From Platanthera guangdongensis (Eukaryota > Streptophyta > Magnoliopsida > Asparagales > Orchidaceae): a stretch of DNA of 64,000 bases. The notes beneath the pieces were generated by a model. It was not told the DNA's origin, did no database searches, and worked only from the letters and a program-made list of their open reading frames with translations. Location of the stretch: the NCBI GenBank assembly GCA_039583875.1, contig CM077152.1, positions 18,649,059 through 18,713,058 of the forward strand, written 5' to 3'. Each line of letters begins with the position of its first letter. Within the stretch, counting starts at the first letter, position 1. The position numbers were made by a program, and so were the translations under genes. Shown one piece after another: positions 48,901-60,900 of the stretch.

Positions 48901-51900
48901 CCTGTATGTGTATGTGTGTGTGTGTTTATACCCTTGCTCCTTCGAGAGTACAGTTGCAAAGAATGATCACGAGATCTCTCATGGTCTTTGTGGTTAGTGG
49001 GAGAGGTAATGATATGAGGCTGATATGAAGGAGCAATAGGTAGAAGTATATGTGAGGAGTCCTCCTGAAAAGATAGAGAGCTCACTTCTATCATAGGTGA
49101 AGACTCAACTGAAGTGAGGTTCCATAATAGACCTATGATTCAAGAAAGGTAATGATTATGGCAATAAAGATCTTCTTGGTTACAGAAGGAAAACATTTGT
49201 AACTCGTTTGTATGAGGGAGCACCCAACAAAAACATATTTCAAAGCACGAAAGTCGAGTTTGGTTCATTGATGCAGATGAACAAAGTATATGCATCCAAA
49301 GATATGAGGATAAAGATGGGTAGGAGTGATCTGGAGAGTGCCGAGTGGAGTTTTATTTCCGAGAACACGAGTAGGCATATTAATAAGATAGGCTGCAGAG
49401 ATGACAACTTCCCCCCAATATGATTCAGATTTCAGAAAGATGCATCTTAATTAGGATACATCGTGCCACATCAAGAAGATGACGATTATTGCTCTCTGTC
49501 ACCCCCATTTTGGGTGGAAAAGTATAATAAGAGATTTGATGGATAATGTCAAGGTCGTTGAGATATCGCTCAAATCGAGAATCAATATACTCACGACCAT
49601 TGTCGTTACGTAGCATTTTAATAGTACAATTGAACTGAGTGGCTCATTTTTTGAAAGCATTGAAACAGAGGAAACACTTTTTTCAACAAATGTACCCATG
49701 TAGTACTGTAAAAACAATTTATGAAAGTAACAAATGAAGAATATCCAGAAATAGAGGAAATGGGACAAGATCCTCAAATATCAGTATGAATAATAACAAA
49801 AAACATAATACTACGAGGAGAAACATGGTTAAAATAAGTACAACAATGTTTACTCAGCTCATTCATATCACAGTTAAGTTTTCAAATAACACTGTTGGCA
49901 TAATAGGAAATAAGAGTTTCATAGTAGAAAGAGAAGGATGTCCAAGACGATAATGCCAGGAGTCCAAAAGAGAAGACTTGTCCACATGTAAGGCTTGTAG
50001 AAGTGAAGAAAAACCGGAACAGTCAAACACATAAAATCCATCACACAGTTTATCAGAGTCAATCATCATCCCCATTTTCAACAAAAACACATGAAGTGGG
50101 GAAAAAGTCACAGAACAATTGATTGAATTGGTTAAGTGACCAATAGAGAGGACGTTACGAAAAAAATTAGGAATATGAAGAACATAAAAAAGGGTGAGAG
50201 AGGAACAAGTGATGGATCATTTTCCAGCAATGGGGAAAAGGAACCATCAACAATGTTCACTTTGTATCTATCAGATGAGGGAAGGTAGGAAACAAAATAT
50301 AGTTGAGTCAATCATGTGGGCAGTGGCTACAGAGTCAATGATCCGGTGAGTGGAAGAGTATGTGAAAGCAGGATGGTCACCTAATATTTCCTAATGAGCA
50401 TACGAGGAGGATGAAGTGATAGAATAGCTATACATCATGTGGTGGAACACCCATATCTCATCAGCAAAAAGAACGGAAGGAAATCTAGCAAGATCGGTGC
50501 CAACATCGTGTATAGTCACCTCGGAGACCTCTGAAAGATGAGCAAAACGAGACTAAGGTGGCTTGCCTGAAAGAGACCAAAGACATGGCCCCCGCATGGA
50601 GCAGAACCTCCTCTCTGAGGAGAGAAGCCATGCAGCCTAAAGTAGGTGTCCTGTGAGTGGCGAGATTTTCCACAATAATCATAAATCAAACGACCTTTAT
50701 AAGTAGGTTGTGATCAAGAGTTGTGGGAAGAATGACACCCAAAACTGTACTGAGTTGCGAGGGTCAACCCCTCATAAACTGAGTCAAGTAGCCAGGTCTA
50801 TGGTCAATCAAAATCGTGTTGAACAAGGTTGTAAACTTCAAGAAAAGAAGTGAGAGAGTGCCCGAGAATTTGAACATTGATCTGATCAAAATCACGATGC
50901 AGTTCATGTAGGAATTCAAAGATCTCGTTGTGCTCGCCCAAGCTCGAATCAAAACTTCATCCTCAAGTGACACCAGGGTGAGTGAATCAAAGTGATCATA
51001 TTTCTGAAAAAATTGAGTTAATTCCTAGTAGGCGGGAGGAATATTCGTCGTAGTTGGAAGATTTGGGTGGCATTCCCAGGACAAGTGTAAGTGGCCTCGA
51101 CTCTTTTATAAATATTTGTCGTTGTATTAAGGAACAAGTTATTGAGTTGCGGGCAATGGGCAGTGGCTACAGAGAGGAACAAGTGATGGATCATTTTCCA
51201 GCAATGTGGAAAAGGAACCATCAACAATGTTCACTTTGTATCTATCAGATAAGGGAAGGTAGGAAACAAAATATAGTTGAGCCAATCATGTGGGCAGTGG
51301 CTACAAAGTCAATGATCCGGTGAGTGGAAGAGTATGTGAAAGCAGGATGGTCACCTAATATTTCCTAATGAGCATACGAGGAGGATGAAGTGATAGAATA
51401 GCTATACATCATGTGGTGGAACACCCATATCTCATCAGCAAAAAGATCGGAAGGAAATCTAGCAAGATCGGTGCCAACATCGTGTATAGTCACATCAGAG
51501 ACCTCTGAAAGATGAGCAAAACGAGACTAAGGTGGCTTGCCTGAAAGAGACCAAAGCCATGGCCCCCGCATGGAGCATAACCTCCTCTCTGAGGAGAGAA
51601 GCCATGCAGCCTAAAGTAGGTGTCCTGTGAGTGGCGAGTTTTTCCACAATAATCATAAATCAAACGACCTTTATAAGTAGGTTGTGATCAAGAGTTGTGG
51701 GAAGAATGACACCCAAAATTGTACTGAGTTGCGAGGGTCAATCCCTCATAAACTGAGTCAAGTAGCCAGGTCTATGGTCAATCAAAATCGTGTTGAACAA
51801 GGTTGTAAACTTCAAGAAAAGAAGTGAGAGAGTGCCCGAGAATTTGAACGTTGATCTGATCAAAATCACGATGCAATTCATGTAGGAATTCAAAGATCTC

Positions 51901-54900
51901 GTTGTGCTCGCCCAAGCTCGAATCAAAACTTCATCCTCAAGTGACACCAGGGTGAGTGAATCAAAGTGATCATATTTCTGAAAAAATTGAGTTAATTCCT
52001 AGTAGGCAGGAGGAATATTCGTCGTAGTTGGAAGATTTGGGCGGCATTCACAGGACAAGAGTAAGTGACCTCGGCTCTTTTATAAATATTTGTCGTTGTA
52101 TTAAGGAACAAGTTATTGAGTTGCGGGCAATAGATTCCTGCACATAATTTGTGAGTTAAGACATAAGCAGAGAATTCTCAAATTCTCATTACAACCACTA
52201 GGGAGAATTCAGAGTAGGTTCGCTCGTGGTCCCACAGACATACACAAACATATGCCAACTTTTCAAGACAAGAGTGATGGAGTGAGCCCATGGGAGATAA
52301 TTCGAGCCATCCAATCTAATAGTAGAAATTTGAGGTGTGTTGTGATCATGGCTTGTATGGATGGATCCTGCGGCAATCACGAGAGAAGAAGAGGCACCTT
52401 CGTCGGATGAGATGGCATGTGAATCAACGGTATCTGACATCACTATCCATGAATAGAAATCAAGAAAGCACAAAAAACAAGGTTTAGAGAGTCAGACATT
52501 ACGGTTTTCTCATAGAAAGTGACAAACACAAGATTTAGCACAGCAAAAGAGCCAATCGAAATCACAAAAGGTGAGGAGAAAGAGAAGGAAGAATTATTCC
52601 CTCAAGAGTGGAGAGGATCGGGAGTTGGAGAGTAAGTTACAACTCCATCGAAAGGATTTTAACGCCCTGGATGCCGATCGGCACAAAACTGGGAGCGACG
52701 GGAGTCGGAAACTGAGGCAAAGACGAGAGACGGCGAGAATGGCAGAGGCTATAGGATGGACAGTTGGGATGACTGGAGGAGACTCAAAGTTGGAATCAGC
52801 GGCCTGAAACGGAGCGAGATCGGGAAGGGAAAACGGGATCGAGCGTGGCGCAAAAGAGGGATCAAGCGTTGAGCGGAAACAAAGGCTTTGACACCATGTT
52901 GGAAAATGTTGGTCTCATTGATTCACTAAAAATTAAGGGCATTTTCGATAAATAATTGATCATGTCTTTTAAACCTCTTTTTTTAATAATACTGGAATAA
53001 TGATAAAATCAAGCAGCATTATACAATTTCCCCGTTAATAGAGTGTAAATAACCCAACATTCATATATATTGTTCTCAAAAATTTAATGAACCTTGTAGC
53101 ACACATTAGATCCAAATTATGTTCAAAAAGGAAAAAATTTAGAGGGGCATCAAAGCATTGGACCTGTTAGAAAAGCCAATGTAAAGGGGCCCATATATCT
53201 CATATTTGTTTATTTTTCTCTTTCTCTTCTTTAGTCTCACATCATGTATAAGACTCTCTTCTCTCTTTCTCCCACCTATAAATATGTATTCATACCTTGT
53301 ATTTGAAGATAGAGAAACTATTTACAAGTTTGAGTTTTCTCCACATGGTATCAGAGCGACTCGGTCTCTACTTGCGGCTAGCTCTCTGCTAACCGCCCGA
53401 CATTCCTCTGTTTGCGCTAGGCGCGGTCTGTGTTTGTCTAACCGGACGGCCTTCCCTTCTCGCGCAAGGCGCGCGGCTAGGATTTCTCTACCCCCCTTTC
53501 TCTTCCCCTCCGATCCCGCGGCCTCCACCTTCTTTCGCTCTACTCTCTATCCTTTTATAGGAGTTTCTCTCGCTAGTGGGGCCCTCTCCCACTTCCTCTC
53601 TCCCGCGCGGTTTCCTCTTTACCCGCGCGGTTTGGTTCTCTCTTCCCGTAGCGAGCTCCCCTCTTAGCTCGCGGCCTTCTCCCCGTTTTCTTCTCCCGGG
53701 CGGCTTCCTCGCTAACCGCGCGGCTTCCTCTCTTCCCGCGGCTTCTCTATCCGCGGCGAATTCCGCACTTGGTCGTGGCATCTTCCCCTGCCGCTGGTGT
53801 ACTCACTTTGACCGTGCGGGCTTCTTGTGTCCAGTTTCCTTCTCGTGCGTCCTTCGGGTCGGTTAGTCGCAGCGGTCTCCCTAACCGCTCCGGGCTTAGC
53901 ATCGTGGTCGCGGTTTCTTGCCGCTGGTGGCTTATCACCGAGACTGTGCGGCCTCCCCAGTTCGCATTCAACATCATCTTCTCCCTTTTGTCCGTTCGAC
54001 CTCTTCTGGTCGATGTCTCTTCTGCTCTAGCCGCTGTCTTAGTACTGTACAGACTTCTCGTACGGCCTGCCTGCTGTCTGATTCTGGTCTTCCCGTGCGG
54101 TCTCCCCGTCTATCCGATGTTCGACCTCTCGGCGGTCTAGTCCTCTGCCCGCCTGGTCATGGGGTCCTCTATTGACTCTACCAAACCGGCGGCTTCATCT
54201 GCTTACCGCCCAGTTCTTGCCCACGAAATTCGTGATGAATTGCGGATTACTACTATCTCTTTGACCGGGAAGAAGAACTTTACGGAGTGGGTGAACTCGG
54301 TACGCTGTGTGCTTCAATCGAAAGGCTTTCTTCATCATCTGACCCAGGCCGCTCTCGTTCCTCCCACTGATGATTGGCTACGCAATGACGGTCGGGTCCA
54401 GACGTTGCTCCTCAACTCTCTGGATAGTGAACCATACCGCATGGCCATGTATCATGAAACCGAAAAGGCCATGAGGGATGAGCTCCATGCCCTCTATTCT
54501 GGCAAAGATAGTCTTCAACACCTCTACGACATCATCACTGATCTTCAAAGTCTCGGTGTTGGCGGGGCCTCCGACCTCACGTCCTTTGTTGCTCGCGCCA
54601 AGACTCTGGTCGAAGCATGGATTCAGCATCAACCTCCCACGTTGGATCTCACTGCACAACGTGCTCAAAAAGAAGTTGTCGGTGTGGCCATGATGACGGC
54701 TAGTGTACCGCATCATCTTCAGAACATTCGTGCACAGATTCTCTCCTCTGCGGCTACCCCATCTCTATCAGATGTGTGTGTCATGTTGCTCAAGGTCTCT
54801 CCTCCTCCTGATTACCCTGCTCCTCCGTCACCGGCTCTCCTACAGCAGACTTCGGCTCCCTTATTACCTCTTCCCCCTCCTGCTCGTGAGGGACGTTCAG

Positions 54901-57900
54901 GCTCCCGGGGCCGCGGTCGGGGAGCTCAGCCTCGACTAAAGTGTTCCTTCTGCGGGAAGGACGGCCACCTTGAGATTGTTTGCTTTCGGAAGCATGGGTT
55001 TCCTACACGCCCGCAGGCCACTGTTGCTGCCACAGACTCCTCCACTCGTACTGACCATGAAGAGGTCCGCCTTCGGCTGTAACAACTTCATGGTCTGCTC
55101 AGTCGCCCACCTGCCTCGGTTGCTTCTGCTTCCTCCATCTCACATGAAGGAATCGCTTATCTCTCCACTAGTCCATGTTGCATAGTGGATTCCGGTGCTA
55201 CTCATCACATCACCTCTCTGCGACCACAACAATATCCGACTTCTCCTCATCCCAAGTGTATTACAGTGGCTAATGGGGACACTGTTCATGTCTCCGGCTC
55301 GGCTGATATCCCTCTCACTTCATCTCTCTCTCTCTCTTCGCTCGGCTCTTCACGTTCTGGGCTCCCCATTTAATTTGTTTTTTTTGGTCGTCTTACCACT
55401 GATTTAAACTGCTCGGTAACATTTACTTCTTCTTTTCTGATACAGGATCAACGGACACGGACTATCATTGGTAAATGGCGACTGCAGAACGGGCTTTACC
55501 TCCTTGATGACCCTCCAACTATCATATCTTTCGTATCCTCCGTCGATTGGCATCGCCGTCTTGGGCATGCCCCTTTATCTGTCCTCCAGAAGGCTCTTTC
55601 CGATGTATATTTACCTTCCTTTCAGTGTGAAGCATGTATTTACGGCAAGCAGCCGCGTTCATCTTTTTCGTCTCATTGTACCCGGAGCACTGCTCATTTT
55701 ATGTTAGTACACTCCGATATTTGTGGACCGTACAGAGTTACTAGCGTTTTTGGTTATCGTTATTTCCTAACTTTTATTGATGATTACTCCCGGATGACAT
55801 GACACTACTTACTTTGTGATCGCTCCGAGCTTCCCTGGGTCTTTCGGGCTTTTCTCCTTGAGACCCGCACGCAATTCTCCACAACTATCAAAATTATTCG
55901 CACGGACAATGCCCGTGAATACACTAGGCGCGAATTTGCAAACCTCTGCTCTGAATTCGTGGCTATTCACCAAACTTCATGTGTCTATACCCCGCAGCAA
56001 AACGGAACCGCTGAACGTAAGAATCGACATCTCCTCGATATGGCTCGCTCTATCATGCTTCAGATGCAAGTTCCCAAATCTTATTGAAACTTCGCCCTCT
56101 CCACGACCTGTTACTTAATCAACCGTCTTCATTCCCCCATAATCTACAATGCCACTCCATTTAGCCTCATGTTCCCTTCTACTCCGCCATTCTCCCTTAC
56201 CCCCCGCATCTTTGGATGCGTCTGCTATGTCTGCACTCATGATTCATCCATGGACAAGTTGGATCCTCGGGCGGCCAAACATATCTTTGTTGGCTATTCT
56301 CAGACCCAAAAAGACTACGTATGTTACTCTCCGGCTACCCGAAAAGTGACTGTATCTGCTGATGTGACCTTTCAGGAGGATCTCCCTTTCTTCTTTGCCT
56401 CAGATCCTACACCTCTACCACCAACTGTCGTACGTCCTGCCATTCCTGTTATCACTCCTTCACCAACACGATTTCCCGACAAGACTCCCCTTGTTTCCAA
56501 GCCACCTCTTCTACGTGTTTACACCGTCGCCATCCTGCCTCTGTAGCCCCACTGCAGTCGGCTTCGACCTCTGAAGCTCCGCGTTCTGCTGATCCGGCAC
56601 CAGACTCTACCGCTCATCCCATGGCAAACTATGTATCCTTACATCGCCTATCTCCACCACTCCACACTTTTGTCACTTCATTATCCTCTATTTTTGTACC
56701 TAACACTGTGCAGGAGGCTCTTCAACATCCTGCTGGCGGGCGGCCATGGAAGAAGAAATGACGGCTCTCTGGGCGAACCAGACCTGGAACCTGGTACCTC
56801 TCCCCCCGGTCAGAGACCCGTTGGGTGTAAGTGGGTCTTTGAAATCAAACATGCTCAGGATGGGACGATTGACCGTCTAAAGGCCCGCCTGGTGGCTCGT
56901 GGCTTCACCCAACAGCACGGTCTTTATTATGAGGAAACTTTCTCTCCAGTAGCAAAGTTTAACAGCGTTCGTGTCCTCTCAGTGGCGGTTCATCGCCAAT
57001 GGACGTTACACCAACTGGACATCAAAAATGCTTTTTTGAACGGCGAGCTCCAGGAAACAGCATACACGCAACAATCTCCCGGGTTTGAGACCACGGAGGA
57101 GTCCCGAGTTTGTCATCTGAAGTTCATTTATGGTCTCAAACAATCTCTTCGGGCATGGTTTGACAAGTTTTGTAAGGCTGTTCGGGAAGTCGGTTTTACT
57201 CGAAGTTCAGCAGATTTTTCCCTCTTTACACGGCACCGAGCAACGGGAACGGTTCTTCTGCTGGTATATGTTGATGACATCCTGATTACTGGAGATGATT
57301 CAAAGGGCATCCATGCGGTTAAACAACATCTTAGCTCGGTCTTCCAAACGAAAGATCCGGGTCACCTTCGGTACTTCCATGGCTTTGAGATTGCAAGGCG
57401 AGCAGATGGTCTTGTCTGTGTGCCTGGATCTCCTTCCAGGACTCTGAAAAGTACTACTACTCCAATGGATGCAAATCATAAACTATGTGCTCACGCTTCC
57501 GACGCAGATCTTCCTCTTCAAAATCCGAAATAATATCAACGACTTGTTGGGAAATTGATCTACCTAACAGCTACAAGACCGGATATATCCTTCGTTGTTG
57601 GAGTGGTCAGCAGGTTTATGCATGCCCCGCGAACTTCTCACCTTCAAGACGTTGAGCGCATCCTCAGATACCTTAAAACAGCTCTGGGTCAAGAATTGGT
57701 CTACAAGACCTCATCTTCTACTCCAAGATTAGTTGCATATTCTGATGCTGATTATGCTGGTTCCTTGGATGATCGTCGATCAACCAGTGGTTTTTGCACC
57801 TACTTTGGAGGTCATCTCATTACCTGGCGAAGTAAGAAGCAAGCAGTTGTGGCTCGATCCTCAGCAGAAGCAGAATACCGATCAATGGCGTCGGTTGTCT

Positions 57901-60900
57901 CTGAGCTAACTTGGCTTGAAAGTCTTCTTGTCGATCTCGGGGTAAAACTTCCCTCACCTGCCCTCCTGCTATGTGACAGCCAAGCAGCTATACACATTGC
58001 AAAGAATCCAGTCTTCCATGAGAGAACGAAGCATATTGAAGTAGACTGTCATTTTATCCGGGAAAAAGTTCAAATGAAGAATATAGAATTAAAGCATGTT
58101 CTGGGCACTGAACAAGTTGTTGATATCCTCACAAAGGCTCTACCAAATACCCTATTCTATCAGTTTTTGTCCAAGCTTGGTGCATACGACTTGTACGCTC
58201 CAGCTTGCGGGGGAGTGTTAGAAAAGCCCATGTAAATGGGCCCATATAGCCCATGTATTTGTTTATTTTTCTCTTTCTCTTCTTTAGTCCCACATTATGT
58301 ATAGGACTCTCTTCTCTCTTTCTCCCTCCTATAAATATGTATTCATACCTTGTATTTGAAGACAGAGAAAGTATTTACAAGTTTGAGTTTTCTCCACAGA
58401 ACCCATAAAAACAAAAACGAGGATTTAAACAGAACAGAAAGAGAATCTACAAAGTAAAAGAAGCAGAGGCACAGAAAACAAGACTTCTTGTGGACTGGCC
58501 ATCTTGTGTAAGGTCTTAAAATGTATAACACCACTTATAGGAATTAGGAAACAATTGAAACTAGATGTTAATATGCATCAAGATTTTATCCTCAGGGATT
58601 TGAAATCTAAATGAAAAAATCATGTGTTATGGGCTCGCTAGAGTATGGCCGGAGGCGGAGGATACGGTGGAGCCGGAATTGCGACTGCCTAGTGATGTAG
58701 GGTAGACTACGGGGTGCACCAAAACCTATGACTCTAAGTGGAGGTGCGGGAGTGACACTAATCCGAATCTAAATGCAATGCAACCGTCAGTGACGGCGCC
58801 AACAAAACTTGAGCAATTAAAATATTAGCGTCACATGAATAATTAAAGAGCAAAACAAACATTCAATTTGACGATTTAATATGACGTTCCTCCGCTCGGA
58901 GAGCCAAGGTCAAGCGTGTGGCGAATAACTCCTGCAAGTTAGTAGTGTATCGAAACAATTCTCCACTAGCAAGAATCAAAGCGATGTATATTAATTCACC
59001 AATGAAAATGTCAAATCACATAAACCAATATCACAAGAGGACTCACAAAGTAGAGGGTTGAACCGAAGCTCTGAAGATTATGGATCTGGACGTGTAGATT
59101 GGCGATCGAAGTTGGAACCGACGGCGCGGAAATGGTAGCGGTGGCTGTCCTCGGCGGCGAATGGGGAGATCGGGCCGGAAATGGAAAGATACAGCCACTA
59201 GAAGGGAGATCTGGGTGGGGGAGACTAGATTCGATATTTTGGGATCGAATCCGGGTGGCGGGGTGATGAACGGAAGGTGGAAATAACGGATCGGGGCTGA
59301 AATTCCTAGATCTGAATTGATCCAAGAAATTAGGGCTAGAGAGAAGTGGATCCACGGGGTGGAAGAAGTGGAGGGTCGGCGTGAACAGTGACAGCGTGAA
59401 CAGTGACGACGTGAACAGTGTCGTCATGAACAATAACCAGTGGCCAGTTCCCGGCGAGCAGTAGCCGGGTTTCCTGGACAGCAGTAGTGGGTTGGAATTT
59501 GGGAACTGTAGGGGTTGCAGATGAGGGTTTCGGAGGGGGCAGAAGAAGACTATAGATGGGTGGTACCTTGGGGGGAAGTTTGAGCGCCTAGGAGTCGTCA
59601 CCTAGGGTTCCACGGCGTCGGCATCGAGGGGTGATCGCGGAGTTTCGGGAATAATCTCTCCAAAACCTGCAATGCCCCTTTTCAGCCCCCTAACACTCCT
59701 ATTTATAAGAAAACAAAGCTAGGGCTTCCCCATCAACGGCTATGATTGGCCCGGTGGGGTCGGCCAATAAAATACATAAATAATAAACCCAAAAATATAA
59801 ACTAATATATGTTTTTGACTCGCGGCGACGTGCCGGACGCAACCGCGGAGTCGGATCGGCGACCCGATCAAGACTTCCTGCGCGAATAAATGAACATGAG
59901 TCCCGCCTTGCGGCGAACCCCTCCAGATGCACGATCTGATGGCTCCCCATCACCTAGGCTGGGTGTGCTCAAGAGGAGAGAACAGCCAAAATCTCATAAA
60001 CAAAGACAAGGGAGAGACTAATTCTTACTTGCCATTACAAGACCCAAGGGATCCTTTAAATAGAAAATAAAAGGGCATAAACGTAATTAAGCCCCCAACA
60101 CTTGGACTACGACATGAGCGATAAATAAAAACACAACATAATAAGACACACATAATAAAAGATGAACATAATACAACCCTAAGACAACAACATAATACCC
60201 GAGAATGAAGCACATAACATCTATCCCGCATGCAAAAAGAAATTGCCCTCAAACTCAAAGGAGATCAATGACGGTGTCAATCGTCACCTGATGCTTTCCT
60301 CATTAGAGACTTCAACATGTAGATAAAAAAGTCGTTGGCGTCTGTGTCCACGAGTATACTACTCATCACAGTTATAACATAATCCTTGTGTGTCGATCAG
60401 ACATTTCTGCACAAGACAGTCAACGGATATGTGGGGTTGGGTGCCCTCAGCACATCCCTCTTGAGTCCCTATGTTGATGGTGAAGTAGGCCTCCCGAGCC
60501 AGCTGAAGTCGACGGGCACACAATCTGGTTAAACTCATAGAAGTCACCAAGTCCCTAAGAGCCTCGAATTCAACATCCAAGCGCAATCGATTGTGAAAAT
60601 GATGACCTCCATCTCAGGGGCCAGGGAGTATCGTGACGTAAGCCTGAAGAATTTGAGATTATTCCAGATATCCATCAATTGACCCTGTCTGACATAAGGT
60701 CGTGAAGGAGCCAAGGGGCTGATGGGGGACTAAGCGCAGGTTGCAGGCCCACTTAAAGTCACGTCAAATCATCCCAGAATTGTCGGCTTGCAGACGGGCG
60801 AACCATAGCTGAGCGATATCAAGCATGTGGACGGAGGTCAGACTGATCCATTTTGTCACCAATGTCTGTTGATGGCTAAAAAATTGTTCGCATCGGGTGA

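Larger units (their letters stand above)
43720..52896 (-). mobile_element. Ancient Ty1/copia element (family C3), split by PIF/Harbinger
   Basis: Fragments in order on the minus strand: gag N-terminus ([13 protein letters not shown], 52473-52198); gag centre ([18 protein letters not shown], in two tandem copies); pre-integrase ([13 protein letters not shown], near 49950); integrase (LRNDNGREY, near 49600); RT (VGCK.VFSVK, near 48600, then the PIF/Harbinger insertion at YT|Q, and IDYQET near 44375); degenerate [11 protein letters not shown] box near 44020; and [12 protein letters not shown] near 43860. RNase H and the 3' LTR are missing. A primer-site-like TGGTGTCAAAGC lies at 52896-52885, with a TGTTGGAAAATG LTR-like end starting at 52897. 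Confidence 0.85.
53165..58398 (+). mobile_element. Ty1/copia element, family C2, plus orientation, 5,234 bp
   Basis: LTRs of 181 and 183 bp (53165-53345 and 58216-58398), about 6% diverged by hand alignment. Flanking 5-mers GGACC and GAACC match at four of five positions. PBS, GC-rich leader, open gag, then broken pol, polypurine tract TTGCGGGGGAG and 3' LTR. It is the same family as 29191-35523 but inverted and without the hAT insertion. It is antisense to the host gene. Confidence 0.95.

Noticed and set aside
53206..54175. Frames of 67-153 codons upstream of copia gag
   Set aside because: They fall in the LTR and GC-rich leader, are low complexity and overlap on several frames; gag starts at 54159.
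59011..59601. 196-codon frame and the matching frames at 20720-21306
   Set aside because: They lie inside the solo LTR family; frames and stops are not conserved between the two copies.
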